Shown in pieces: positions 8,526 through 17,425 of a DNA stretch of 41,136 nt (positions are counted from its first letter, which is position 1; each line of letters starts with the position of its first letter). The stretch spans positions 3,413,090-3,454,225 of the forward strand of contig NZ_AP018316.1 in the NCBI RefSeq assembly GCF_002368115.1, written 5' to 3'. Position numbers and translations under genes: made by a program. Under the pieces are notes generated by a model, which worked only from the letters and a program-made list of their open reading frames with translations, had not been told where the DNA came from and ran no database searches. This DNA is from Dolichospermum compactum NIES-806. Its GTDB lineage: Bacteria; Cyanobacteriota; Cyanobacteriia; Cyanobacteriales; Nostocaceae.

Positions 8526-9743
8526 TTAAGAAAGGTCTTTCAATTCAGCGGTGCGGACTGAAAGTATCTGTGTTTGATTCCCTCTTTGCACTTTTACCTG
8601 CAACGCTTGACCCAGGGTACTGTTTTCTACAACATCTTGCAATTGTTCAGCACTGGTAATGGCTTTATTATCAATTTGCAAAATCACATCACCACGCCGG
8701 ATACCTGCACTTGCAGCCGGAGAATTAGGAACAACTCGCATGACCAAAACACCTTTAACTTCAGGAATTGCAAACATGGAGTTAGGGTCATTGTTATTTT
8801 GTTTTGCTAATTCCGGTGTTAGTGTCACCATTTGCACACCTAAATAGGGGTGAGCAACTTTGCCATCTCGTTGCAATTGTACAGCGATCGCCTTGGCCTT
8901 ATCAATAGGAATCGCAAACCCAATCCCCATCGCATCTGCACGAATGGCGGTATTAATTCCAATCACCTCTCCTAAACCATTTAATAACGGTCCACCAGAG
9001 TTACCGGGGTTAATAGCTGCGTCAGTTTGGATGAAATCTAACCGTTTATCACTGATTCCTACTTGAGCGCTCGAACGTTTCAGGGTGCTGACAATCCCCA
9101 AAGTCACAGTATTATCAAATCCTAACGGATTACCCACCGCGATCGCCCAATCTCCCACCTGAACATTATTAGAAGAACCTAAAGGTGCAACCGGTAAATC
9201 CTTACCAGCATTAATCTTCACTACAGCCAAATCCGTAACTTCATCAATGCCTTTCACCTTACCCTCAAAAGTGCGACCATCTTTCAGACGAACTGTAACC
9301 TTATCCGCCTTATCAACTACGTGAGCATTAGTGAGAATTACGCCACTTTTGTCAAGAATAAAACCCGAACCTAAACCCCGTAACTGTTCAGTCGGTGATT
9401 GTTGAGGAAAGCTATCACCAAAAAACCGCCGAAAAAACGGATCTTCCAGCATCGGATCATTGCGGCGAGTAATCGTCCGTTCAGTATCAATTCTTACTAC
9501 TGCCGAACCTACACGATTTACCGCTGCTGTCACAAAACTATGACTACCAATCACAGCCGCAGCGGGAGAAGGCTTTTGAGCAACTTTTGTGAATGACTCA
9601 GTGACAGGATTCGGACCCGGTTCTGCTGCTGAAGGTAACACCCGCAGAGAACTGACAGTCAGCATCACTCCCATGAAAATTGCTAACAGATGGCTACTGA
9701 GTTGTCGGATAGACCGGGACATTGGGAAAAATCGCATAATCAC
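8526..9743 (-). CDS. HtrA/Deg-type periplasmic serine protease with one PDZ domain
   Basis: 405 residues. A signal or anchor (residues about 15-40, LLAIFMGVMLTVSSLRVLPSAAA-like) precedes a trypsin-like domain with His141 (LTNAHVVD), Asp171 (VTDLAVVK) and Ser249 (NPGNSGGPL). A single C-terminal PDZ domain (about 300-395; GVLVMRVVPNSPAASAGI, RGDVILQIDNKAI) follows. This matches the HhoA/HhoB/HtrA group of cyanobacteria, which degrade or refold damaged envelope and thylakoid-lumen proteins under stress; I cannot decide which paralogue it is. Several Met codons near the N-terminus (residues 1, 3, 8) leave the exact start open. It is divergent from the InrS-like gene. Confidence 0.93.
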   Translation of the reverse strand: MIMRFFPMSRSIRQLSSHLLAIFMGVMLTVSSLRVLPSAAEPGPNPVTESFTKVAQKPSPAAAVIGSHSFVTAAVNRVGSAVVRIDTERTITRRNDPMLEDPFFRRFFGDSFPQQSPTEQLRGLGSGFILDKSGVILTNAHVVDKADKVTVRLKDGRTFEGKVKGIDEVTDLAVVKINAGKDLPVAPLGSSNNVQVGDWAIAVGNPLGFDNTVTLGIVSTLKRSSAQVGISDKRLDFIQTDAAINPGNSGGPLLNGLGEVIGINTAIRADAMGIGFAIPIDKAKAIAVQLQRDGKVAHPYLGVQMVTLTPELAKQNNNDPNSMFAIPEVKGVLVMRVVPNSPAASAGIRRGDVILQIDNKAITSAEQLQDVVENSTLGQALQVKVQRGNQTQILSVRTAELKDLS

Positions 9744-9991
9744 AACCTAATCTACAAGTCTAGTTTTTGCTGTTTCTTGATAAATCTATCTACATCTCAT
9801 TCTAGTTTATTGACATTTTCGCTCAAATTTAAGTTTCTGGGATTTTGCCAAATCTTGGCTCAAACATGAATATTTCCCACCTGTCACTAACTCAGTAGCA
9901 GCAGTTAAACAACATAAAAAATTCCTATCTCTCTGGGCTAAAATATTTATTAGAGCCAAAATGCCAAAACCAATACCTTATAGAATAACTC

Positions 9992-10375
9992 ATGAATGGA
10001 GCAACCCCCATCACAAACGACTCCTCACCTGTATCAGAACCAGGAGAACATATCCACAATCACAGCCATACGGATCATACACACATTGATTCTGCTCATC
10101 CTCATGTCCACAGTGAAGATTCCTTACGAAAGATTATTAACCGACTATCACGCATAGAAGGTCATGTTCGCGGAATTAAAACAATGGTACAGCAAAATAC
10201 CCCATGTCCTGATGTATTATTACAAATTGCCGCTGTGCGTGGAGCATTAGACAAAGTAGCACGAATCGTCCTAGACGAACATTTAACTGAGTGTATTGGT
10301 AGAGCCGCTCAAGCAGGTAATATAGAATCAGAAATTGAACAATTAAAAGCCGCCTTAGATAGATTTTTACCTTAG
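9992..10375 (+). CDS. inrS: CsoR/RcnR-family metal-sensing repressor, InrS-like (nickel)
   Basis: 127 residues: a His-rich tail (ten His between residues 20 and 40) followed by the all-helical DUF156 fold (LRKIINRLSRIEGHVRGI). Metal ligands are Cys72, His97 and Cys101, with the same 25- and 4-residue spacings as I recall for the Ni(II) sensor InrS of Synechocystis (Cys53, His78, Cys82). Such proteins are tetrameric DNA-binding repressors that let go when they bind metal. No metal exporter gene follows, so the regulated target is elsewhere or is the gene itself. The nickel assignment rests on spacing and the His-rich tail; copper or cobalt cannot be excluded. Confidence 0.85.
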   Translation: MNGATPITNDSSPVSEPGEHIHNHSHTDHTHIDSAHPHVHSEDSLRKIINRLSRIEGHVRGIKTMVQQNTPCPDVLLQIAAVRGALDKVARIVLDEHLTECIGRAAQAGNIESEIEQLKAALDRFLP

Positions 10376-10488
10376 CAGACTCAAAGAAATCAATAGTCAA
10401 GAAATCAACTGAATATATCAAACCATTGGGATGGGAAATATTGTTTTGATTTCTATATCTTCGAGCATTTATTTTTAAAATTTAAATC

Positions 10489-10704
10489 ATGATAGCCAAA
10501 TTCAAACAAATCTTGCGGACACATTTATTTGAATATTTGATCCGCTTTTTCACAACAACACCTGTAGGTAAGGGAACTGGGTTAGGATTATCTATTAGTT
10601 ATCAAATTGTTGTTGAAGAACATAAAGGTAAAATCCGTTGTTTTTCTCATCCTGAAACAGGTACAAAATTGCAAATAGAGATTCCTACCCAGGTTAATCC
10701 TTAG
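10489..10704 (+). pseudogene. remnant of a histidine kinase ATPase domain
   Basis: The 71-codon ORF contains FFTTTPVGKGTGLGLSISYQ and ends EIPTQVNP. These are the F, G2 and C-terminal blocks of a HATPase_c domain of cyanobacterial multi-sensor kinases (usual form PFFTTKPVGKGTGLGLSISYQI). The N-box, G1 box, phospho-acceptor His and all sensor domains are missing; the first 20 codons do not match a kinase. It is a 3'-end fragment of a decayed or translocated kinase gene, unlikely to be functional. It sits 14 bp before menH. Confidence 0.85.
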
Positions 10705-10718
10705 TTCCAGATAAAAAC

Positions 10719-11534
10719 ATGAATCTCAAAAAATATAAATTTAATTACTCCCTTAAACTTAATAAAGAAAAACCAATAATTCTATTTTTACATGGTTTCC
10801 TGGGTAATCTTCATGAATTTGATCAAGTAATTGAATTACTATTTAATGATTTTTCCCATCTCACCATTGATTTACCTGGACATGGAGAAACCCAAGTTTT
10901 AGACGATGAATGTTATACAATGGCATCTACAGCCGCAGCGATTATCCAATTATTAGATGAGTTAAAAATTTATCAATGTTATTTAATTGGTTACTCAATG
11001 GGAGGAAGATTGGCTTTATATCTGACTCTGCATTTTCCCCACAAGTTTATTAAAGTCATCTTAGAATCTGCTTCCCCTGGGTTAGCAACAGAAACCGCAA
11101 GGTTAGCTAGAATTAAAAGTGATGCTCAAATAGCCAGAAAACTATCTAGAATAATTCATGAAGATGATTTTGATAATTTCCTCAACAATTGGTATCAACA
11201 GCCAATTTTTGGTGACATCAAAAATTATCCCCAATACCAATCTATGGTAGTCAGTAGATTAGCAAATCAGCCTCTAAATCTAGTTAAGTCATTGCAATTT
11301 ATGGGAACAGGTTCTCAACCTAGTTTATGGGAATTGCTCACTCAAAACACCACTCCTATATTATTATTAGTTGGTGAAAAAGACGAAAAATTTATATATA
11401 TTAATATTGCCATGACTGAAAAATGTAACTTAGCTAAATTACAAATAATTCCCCAGGTTGGACATAATATTCATCTAGAAAACACTGTAGAATTTGTGCA
11501 AAATATGCAAAAATTTCTTAGTAGGGTGTGTTAG
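10719..11534 (+). CDS. menH: 2-succinyl-6-hydroxy-2,4-cyclohexadiene-1-carboxylate synthase (MenH)
   Basis: 271 residues, alpha/beta hydrolase fold. Oxyanion region LHGFLGNLHEFD, nucleophile Ser93 in GYSMGGRLALYL, acid Asp222 in LLVGEKDEKF and His249 in QVGHNIHLE. The 'ESASPGL' after the nucleophile is characteristic of MenH. It eliminates pyruvate from the MenD product in the phylloquinone pathway, which supplies the photosystem I quinone in cyanobacteria. No other men genes are nearby. Other small hydrolases share the fold, so a minor doubt remains. The ATG at 10719 places the first strand correctly. Confidence 0.85.
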   Translation: MNLKKYKFNYSLKLNKEKPIILFLHGFLGNLHEFDQVIELLFNDFSHLTIDLPGHGETQVLDDECYTMASTAAAIIQLLDELKIYQCYLIGYSMGGRLALYLTLHFPHKFIKVILESASPGLATETARLARIKSDAQIARKLSRIIHEDDFDNFLNNWYQQPIFGDIKNYPQYQSMVVSRLANQPLNLVKSLQFMGTGSQPSLWELLTQNTTPILLLVGEKDEKFIYINIAMTEKCNLAKLQIIPQVGHNIHLENTVEFVQNMQKFLSRVC

Positions 11535-11549
11535 CGACAGCGTAACGCA

Positions 11550-12302
11550 TCATTTGACATATTTATTAGTCCAACGATAAATTAAAGATTTAAAGGCGAA
11601 CTCTGGTAAGGCTAACATTCTTTGCCACCGCCAAGGTTCTTGATATAGTCTATATAGCCATTCTAGATTATTATTAGCCAACCAACGGGGGGCGCGAGTT
11701 TTTTCGCCTGACCAAATATCAAAACTACCGCCAACACCTATCCAAATGCAGTGGGGGCATAAATGACGGTGTTCAGCAATCCATAATTCTTGACGTGGTA
11801 CTCCCAAACCAACAAATATTACTTGTGGCTGGATTTGGGTGAGGGTTTGCAATAACTGTTCTTCTTCTGCTGGGGAATGATAACCAGAATGTGTGCCGGA
11901 TATTTTGAGAGTGGGAAGTTGTTTTTGCCATAAATCTGCGGCTTTGTCGGCTATTCCTGGTGCGCCTCCATAGAAAAATATTGAGGCAGATGTTTGTTCC
12001 TGAGCTATTGTTTGTAAAAGTTTTTCGGCTAATTCAATTCCGGGAAACCGTTGCACTTTTTGTCCTAATAAATATTGTAAATAGAGAACTACTCCTGCGC
12101 CGTCGGGAATCACTAACTCAGCGTTTTTAATGATTTTTGCCAATGGAAGATTGCGCTCTGCTTGCATAGTCATTTCGGCGTTGAGGGTGACTACGTGAGT
12201 CCCTTTACCTGCTTTTAAGCAATCTAATAACCAGTTTGGATAATTACTGATGATATGCACTGGTAAACCTAATACGGGAAATGCTTGCGGGAATTTAAAC
12301 AT
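11550..12302 (-). CDS. WecB/TagA/CpsF-family (GT26) glycosyltransferase
   Basis: 250 residues. The family blocks appear in order: VTLNAEMTM (about 38-46), AELVIPDGAGVV with the catalytic-type Asp, FFYGGAPGIADKAA, IFVGLGVPRQELWI and GVGGSFDIWSGEKTRAPRW, then the membrane-associating tail LEWLYRLYQEPWRWQRM. These enzymes add N-acetylmannosamine-type sugars to lipid-linked carriers during exopolysaccharide or wall polymer synthesis at the cytoplasmic membrane face. The exact donor and acceptor are unknown, and no polysaccharide cluster surrounds it. Convergent with menH, 15 bp apart. Confidence 0.92.
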   Translation of the reverse strand: MFKFPQAFPVLGLPVHIISNYPNWLLDCLKAGKGTHVVTLNAEMTMQAERNLPLAKIIKNAELVIPDGAGVVLYLQYLLGQKVQRFPGIELAEKLLQTIAQEQTSASIFFYGGAPGIADKAADLWQKQLPTLKISGTHSGYHSPAEEEQLLQTLTQIQPQVIFVGLGVPRQELWIAEHRHLCPHCIWIGVGGSFDIWSGEKTRAPRWLANNNLEWLYRLYQEPWRWQRMLALPEFAFKSLIYRWTNKYVK

Positions 12303-12460
12303 AGTTTTTTAAAATCAGACTTTAGCAGGAGGTTTGATGAACGTTAGTGTATCAAATTTTTTCCTGCATGAATAACAAGAATTTGTAAAGGCAAACAGTT
12401 TAGATGTGAAAGCAATTATCGGTTTCAGAAAATACAATGGAGGGCGCAGGGACTGCACCC

Positions 12461-13114
12461 CTACGGATTTTGCGATAAAAAACTGTACCTCATAACATCA
12501 GAAACTGGTGTAAGATCCTCTGGGCGATCAATATCTGCTAAAGTTTGCAGATAACCCATTGATAAGTTTAATTTCTGGGCAATTTCTACTGTTTTTGCGA
12601 ATACTTGAGCGGTTCCCCAGGAAATATTTGTGAATAGTTCTGCTATTGGTTGTTGTAATCCAATTAAATAATAACCACCGTCTAGAGCAGGACCCAGGAC
12701 AAGATTAAAAACATCTAATTGCTCGAAAGCGATTGTTAAAATTTGCGAGTTTAAATTAGGACAGTCTGTACCAATGATGATAACTTTTTCTGCTTTTTGA
12801 TTAAACGCATTGATGAGCGATCGCTCCATTCTTGCTCCTAAATCTCCTTCGCCCTGAGATTCATATCTTAAATCATTTCCTAACCAATTTTGCATTTTTT
12901 CCAAATTACCACCTGTGAACCGCACTTCTACGGTTACTATGGTGATCTTTTGCAGTTCTTTGACCTGAAAAATAGTATGTTCGGTCATTTGTTTGTGCAA
13001 GTTAGCAGCGCCAATATCACCCAATGCAGGTATTAACCGGGTTTTTGTTTTCCCTGGTTCTGGGTAGCGGGTAAAAATAATCAGGTGTTGTTTTGATGGT
13101 TTCCAAGATATCAT
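12461..13114 (-). CDS. TIGR04282/DUF2064-family glycosyltransferase
   Basis: 217 residues, nucleotide-diphospho-sugar transferase-like fold. It opens with LIIFTRYPEPGKTKTRLIPA, the nucleotide-binding loop, then has GEGDLGARM, the metal-binding IIGTDCPNLNSQIL and LGPALDGGYYLIGL, and ends in TLADIDRPEDL. The family includes enzymes annotated for arsenosugar biosynthesis, but many members have no known product. The first codon overlaps the rsmE stop by 4 nt, so the two genes are co-transcribed. No arsenic genes are nearby, so the arsenosugar label is not supported by context. Confidence 0.87.
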   Translation of the reverse strand: MISWKPSKQHLIIFTRYPEPGKTKTRLIPALGDIGAANLHKQMTEHTIFQVKELQKITIVTVEVRFTGGNLEKMQNWLGNDLRYESQGEGDLGARMERSLINAFNQKAEKVIIIGTDCPNLNSQILTIAFEQLDVFNLVLGPALDGGYYLIGLQQPIAELFTNISWGTAQVFAKTVEIAQKLNLSMGYLQTLADIDRPEDLTPVSDVMRYSFLSQNP

Positions 13115-13824
13115 TCAAAATTCGCGGCTATTAAAGATATGGCAACTATGGGTGCGGTGACTGCGCGAAGAATCCGACGACCCAAGGAAATGGGCTGAAA
13201 TCCTGATTCTTTGGCTATTTCTATTTCTTGATTTGTCCAACCTCCTTCTGGTCCAATGGCAATAATTATGTCATTTGCGGTTTTATTGATTATCTGCTGT
13301 AAATGAGGGTAATTTCCACGAGCTTCACAGATATAACGATGAGTGGCAATATTTTCTTTGATTGCGGTGTTGAAAGCTACTGGTTGGAGGATAGTGGGAA
13401 CTACAGCCCGTTCTGACTGTTCAGCGGCTTCTGAGGCTATACGCTGCCAACGTTCTAGTTTTTGGGGACTGGGATTTAATAGGGTGCGATCGCTCAAAAT
13501 AGGTGCTATACAAGTTACTCCCAACTCCGTACAATACCGGACAATTTCATCAAATCCATTGCCTTTGGGTAATGCCATCATCAAGGTAATAGCTACAGGT
13601 AATTCAGTTTTTACCTCCAGCGGTTCTAAAACCTCTCCCTGTTCCCCTGCTAACTGCGCTAACCACCATTTCCCCATACCATCCATAACAATGAATTTAT
13701 CGCTATCTCGCAAGCGCAATACCCGCAGCAAATAATGTTGTTGTTGAGGTGTTAATAGCAGATGGGTTTCTTGAATTTGCTGGGAATGAATAGTAATGCG
13801 CTGAAGTTGGGAAAGTGATAGCAT
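13111..13824 (-). CDS. rsmE: 16S rRNA m3U1498 methyltransferase RsmE
   Basis: 237 residues, SPOUT-fold methyltransferase. Visible are the N-terminal PUA-like part (HYLLRVLRLRDSDKFIVMDG), the family helix KGNGFDEIVRYCTELGV, SERAVVPTI and the SAM-binding knot IIAIGPEGGWTNQEIEIA ... SLGRRILRAVTAPI. It methylates N3 of U1498 in 16S rRNA of the 30S subunit. First gene of a two-gene unit with the DUF2064 glycosyltransferase, with which it overlaps (ATGA). Confidence 0.95.
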   Translation of the reverse strand: MLSLSQLQRITIHSQQIQETHLLLTPQQQHYLLRVLRLRDSDKFIVMDGMGKWWLAQLAGEQGEVLEPLEVKTELPVAITLMMALPKGNGFDEIVRYCTELGVTCIAPILSDRTLLNPSPQKLERWQRIASEAAEQSERAVVPTILQPVAFNTAIKENIATHRYICEARGNYPHLQQIINKTANDIIIAIGPEGGWTNQEIEIAKESGFQPISLGRRILRAVTAPIVAISLIAANFE

Positions 13825-13872
13825 AAGGGCTGACTTGTCAGTGCGGTAAAAATTTTGTCGGACTACTTGCTA

Positions 13873-14616
13873 CTATTGTAACAATTGCTGAAACCGCTGT
13901 TCACCGCGAATTTTAGCAAAATCTGGGTCGCTTTTCGCTAGATCTTGATATTTTTTGGGTACAAGTTGAATAGCTTTTTTGAGGTTGTCAATTGCTAGTT
14001 CGAGATTATTTTGCAAGGCATAATTACAAGCCTTGTTATAATATGCTTGATGCAAATTGGGCTGAATAGTAATTGCTTGATTGTAAGATGCTAAGGCTTC
14101 TTTATAGCGTTGTAATTTAGTCAGAGCAATGCCTCGGTTAATCCAAGCTTCATGTTTATTGGAGTGAATAGCGATCGCTTCATCATAAGATATAACAGCC
14201 TCTTCATAATTTCGTAAAGCCGTTAAAGCATTGCCACGATTATACCAAGCCTCATCTTTATTTGGGCGAATAGCGATCGCCTTATTATAAGATTCTACCG
14301 CTTCTGGATACTGTTGCAAAGCAATTAAAGCATTACCACGATTTACCCAAGTCTCCGCACTATCAGTTTTAATAGCTATGACCTGATTATATACATTTAA
14401 AGCTTCTCGATAACGATGGGTATCCAACAAACCATTACCTTGTAGTAATAAATTTTCAGCTTTTTGACTATCTTGCACCTCTGTAATTAGTTGATTAACA
14501 TTGCTTTCCTGGACAACTTGTTTAGTATTATCCGGTGAAGAATTTGCCAAATCACTACAGCCAATCGCCAGAAAACTAATTAAACTAGAGGCAATTAATT
14601 GTCGCCAAACTACCAT
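13873..14616 (-). CDS. TPR-repeat lipoprotein
   Basis: 247 residues. The signal LIASSLISFLAIGC with Cys20 reads as a lipobox (A-I-G-C), followed by SDLANSS, so a membrane-anchored lipoprotein is likely. From about residue 55 there are at least four 34-residue TPR units in phase (AETWVNRGNALIALQQYPEA, DEAWYNRGNALTALRNYEEA, HEAWINRGIALTKLQRYKEA, HQAYYNKACNYALQNNLELA). The end, LAKSDPDFAKIRGEQRFQQLL, is typical of cyanobacterial TPR proteins. The repeat coding is GCGATCGC-rich. It probably acts as a protein-protein scaffold; partner unknown. Confidence 0.85.
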   Translation of the reverse strand: MVVWRQLIASSLISFLAIGCSDLANSSPDNTKQVVQESNVNQLITEVQDSQKAENLLLQGNGLLDTHRYREALNVYNQVIAIKTDSAETWVNRGNALIALQQYPEAVESYNKAIAIRPNKDEAWYNRGNALTALRNYEEAVISYDEAIAIHSNKHEAWINRGIALTKLQRYKEALASYNQAITIQPNLHQAYYNKACNYALQNNLELAIDNLKKAIQLVPKKYQDLAKSDPDFAKIRGEQRFQQLLQ

Positions 14617-15282
14617 ATTGCACCTACAAAAATCATATAATTATCCTAAAACTGATGGAACATTTAAAGTCGTATCGAAATCAACTAATTATTATTAATT
14701 GTTTTTTGTTTATGTAAACTAAAGATGAAGATTTGGGTAAGTTTTCTTAAACTATGAATATCATACCATATCTGTGATCAACTTTTTTCTCTACGTATAG
14801 CAATCCTATTTGAGTTAAGAACTTATCGGTGATAGCGTAGCGTGACGTAAGTCATTGGCAGGGAACAGGGAACAGAAGTATTCATGAATCATTGAGAATT
14901 GCTATATAGACTCAGCTAATCTATAGGAATCTGGTTTGATTATAGCTATTGTGGTGGAGTCATATTCTTCTCACTTCCGCTTCTGACTTGGTGAATTGTC
15001 AAAAAAAAAGAATCATCCCACATAAAAATTATAAATGATTCGTGATAAAATTACCTGCTTGTTGCTTGTGGAGACAAAAAATTTCATCTACGACTGCACA
15101 GCATCATAATTATCCGTATTTGTCTGCGTTTATTTGCGTTTATCTGCGGTCAATTATTCAGATAAATCTGATTTTATCCAGATTGATTTGAGATTGAGAA
15201 TAAAAATTATATAATACTGTGAATCCAAGTGTTTTTACAGCGGTTAAATTGATAATGAGACGATGGGAGGAAATTAAAAACT
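14617..15282. other. non-coding gap with scattered short repeats
   Basis: No gene is recognised. It contains a variant of the agcgt-gacgtaag small repeat at 14834-14855, a two-copy GGGAACA run at 14860-14875 and a tttatctgcg/tttatttgcg series at about 15120-15150, related to the one at 6268-6295. A possible ribosome site (gggagga, 15265-15271) precedes the pentapeptide gene. Confidence 0.6.
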
Positions 15283-16596
15283 ATGACTATTGAACCTGAC
15301 TCATCTAACTCAGAAATAAATCAAGCAGATGAATTAGCAATTGATGGTAGTGATCACTCATTACTAACAGAAGGATTAGGGAAAAAACAAATATTTGGAC
15401 AATCTGCATTCAAGGCGAACATGACCAAAGGGGCTGAGTTTCTTGTGGAAAGCAACTCCAGTTTGCAAACTGCTATTACCCCAAGAATTTTATTATTTAC
15501 CAGTTTGGCGATCGCCACAACTATCATTAGTATTGTCATTAATAACTCATTTCTGGGGATTGTGGGAACTTTAGCCACATTGATTTTATCACTGTTAATC
15601 CTGCTTCCGTGGCTGCAAAATGTCATTCAAGAATGGTTTTCACCTCAAGATAGAAATGTATTTATTGGCTTAATAGGAGTAATAGTAGCAATAATTGGCT
15701 TATTCAGATTTACTAATTTGGGTAGTGGCTTATTGCGTTGGGGAAAAAGAGTTAACTGGGATGCTTCTGGGACTTTAGCAGAATGGTTTGGAGCATTAGG
15801 ACAAATTGCCATTGCCATTATTGCCGTTTATGTAGCATGGCGACAATATGTAATTTCCAAAGATTTAACCATTCAACAAAACCTGCTAACTGTACAGCAG
15901 AACATAATTACCCAACAGCAAACCATAGATTCCTACTTTCAAGGAATTTCCGACCTAGTATTAGATGAAGAAGGATTATTAGAAGATTGGCCACAAGAAA
16001 GAGCGATCGCCGAAGGACGTACTGCCGCTATATTTAGTAGTGTAGATGGCAGTGGTAAAGCCAAAATCCTGCGATTTCTCTCCCGTTCCAAATTACTCTC
16101 TCCCCTCCAGCGCGATCGCCGACTAGGAAGAGCTATTCTAGATGGTAGTGGTGGTTATGCCGAAGATCGTTTAGAAGGAGTGCGCGTCATTGATTTAGGT
16201 GTCATGTTAGCAGGTGCAGATTTAGCTGACAATGATTTGCGCTGGACAGATTTAAGTGAAGCTAACCTGATTCGTGCTAATCTGAGCAATTGCGATTTAG
16301 TCAAAGCCAACCTTGCCCGCACAATCTTATACGATGCCAACTTGAGCAACGCCGACTTAAATGGAGTACGCCTATTTTATGGTTTACCTGAACAGGCATC
16401 CCCCCGCAGTCGTACCGAACCACCCAACTACGAAACAGGAGAACACACCGGCGCAGTTATCGAAAATGCCGACTTCACCAACGCCCAAAGAATGTCTGAA
16501 TCCAGCCGTTACTATTGCTGTAGTTGGTGTGGAGAAAAAACCAGACACACAGTTCCCGGTGGTTGTGAAGGAATTCCCAATAAATTAGGGAGATAA
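15283..16596 (+). CDS. membrane pentapeptide-repeat protein with Cys-rich tail
   Basis: 437 residues. Four predicted membrane segments (about 69-87, 91-110, 126-143, 168-186) are followed by a Gln-rich possible coiled coil (QQNLLTVQQNIITQQQTI). A soluble middle leads to a short pentapeptide-repeat domain at about 306-365 (AGADLADNDLRWTDLSEANL and on), with A(D/N)LXX periodicity. The C-terminal tail has Cys412, Cys413, Cys416, His422 and Cys428 and could bind a metal. Proteins of this layout occur in filamentous cyanobacteria without known function. A gggagga ribosome site lies 11 nt before the ATG. The role is unknown; the repeats form a right-handed quadrilateral helix used for binding. Confidence 0.85.
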   Translation: MTIEPDSSNSEINQADELAIDGSDHSLLTEGLGKKQIFGQSAFKANMTKGAEFLVESNSSLQTAITPRILLFTSLAIATTIISIVINNSFLGIVGTLATLILSLLILLPWLQNVIQEWFSPQDRNVFIGLIGVIVAIIGLFRFTNLGSGLLRWGKRVNWDASGTLAEWFGALGQIAIAIIAVYVAWRQYVISKDLTIQQNLLTVQQNIITQQQTIDSYFQGISDLVLDEEGLLEDWPQERAIAEGRTAAIFSSVDGSGKAKILRFLSRSKLLSPLQRDRRLGRAILDGSGGYAEDRLEGVRVIDLGVMLAGADLADNDLRWTDLSEANLIRANLSNCDLVKANLARTILYDANLSNADLNGVRLFYGLPEQASPRSRTEPPNYETGEHTGAVIENADFTNAQRMSESSRYYCCSWCGEKTRHTVPGGCEGIPNKLGR

Positions 16597-16601
16597 GAAT
16601 T

Positions 16602-16667
16602 AGGGAACAGGGAACAGGGAACAGGGAACAGGGAACAGGGAACAGGGAACAGGGAACAGGGAACAGG
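16602..16667. repeat. heptamer tandem repeat (agggaac, 9.4 copies)
   Basis: Nine perfect copies of agggaac plus three bases start 5 nt after the pentapeptide gene's stop. The same heptamer recurs at 33813-33842 (four copies) and 14860-14875 (two). These match the short tandemly repeated repetitive sequences known in filamentous cyanobacteria. It is not CRISPR: there are no spacers. Confidence 0.97.
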
Positions 16668-16836
16668 CAATGGGTAAGAATATCAATAAAACATGGTTCT
16701 TCCCAATTACCAATTACTCAAAAATCTTGGAACTAAACCTATAAACCACAGGTCAACAGCAATACCCTGTAATGGGTAAAAAAATCTTTAAAAAACAGAA
16801 CTAAAACAGAACTAACAAGTTTAAGGAGCATTTAAC

Positions 16837-17389
16837 TTGATGAAAAGTTCCAAATTTCTGCAAATATCTGCTACGGCTTTATTGAGTTTAGGAATCTTCC
16901 AAAACATAGCTCTTGCTCAACCAATTAAAAACCAAATCAGAATCCCTGCATCTCAAACTGTAGATAAAAACTTATCACAAATAAAAATCAGTCCCCTGTA
17001 TCTGGAGCGCGAACAAAAAGCTCCCCTAATCATTAAAAATCAACTACTGGAATTACGCCGCGATATCCAGTCAAAAAATCTAACTTTTCAGGTAGGTTAC
17101 ACACAGCCTTAGATTATAAACTAGAGCAACTAGCCGCCACTCAAGCACCAGATGATTTACCAACACAGGCTAACATCCAAAACGCCGTTGCTGCACAAAT
17201 CTTAAATCTTGATTCCGCCGAACGTGACAAATTTGAACGTATCAATCCCGGCGTAATTCCTGAATTACAATTAATTAAAGCTCGTGGCTGTTTTGCCTCA
17301 GCCAAATCCTTTGACTGGCGGACTTTCAATAAAGTTACCCCAGTACGTAACCAAGGAGGTTGCGGTAGTTGTTGGGCATTTGCTACCCG
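16837..17389 (+). pseudogene. papain-family (C1A) cysteine protease, frameshifted and truncated
   Basis: The first 91 codons carry a signal peptide (FLQISATALLSLGIFQNIALAQ) and run to a TAG at 17110. Reading then continues without stop in another frame from 17106 (ALDYKLEQLAATQAPDDLP) to a catalytic-Cys block, FDWRTFNKVTPVRNQGGCGSCWAF, with the nucleophile Cys at 17370-17372. The break sits in ttacacacagcc, and removing one CA restores one frame. After WAFAT the homology ends abruptly at about 17389 in a C/T-rich stretch, so the His and Asn parts of the active site are gone. The protein was a secreted papain-like protease; this copy cannot be active. A ggag ribosome site precedes the ATG. Confidence 0.88.
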
Positions 17390-17425
17390 TTTTCCCCTCC
17401 TCCTTCTTCTTCCTCCTGACTCCTT

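Noticed and set aside
12303..12460. Possible small RNA or terminator between the two glycosyltransferase genes
   Set aside because: Only a gggcgcagggactgcacccc palindrome-like repeat is visible; no promoter or defined RNA structure.
15354..16349. ORFs in other frames inside the pentapeptide-repeat gene
   Set aside because: Shadows caused by the periodic composition of the gene.
16602..16667. Possible CRISPR array
   Set aside because: Direct heptamers without spacers, and no cas genes in the window.
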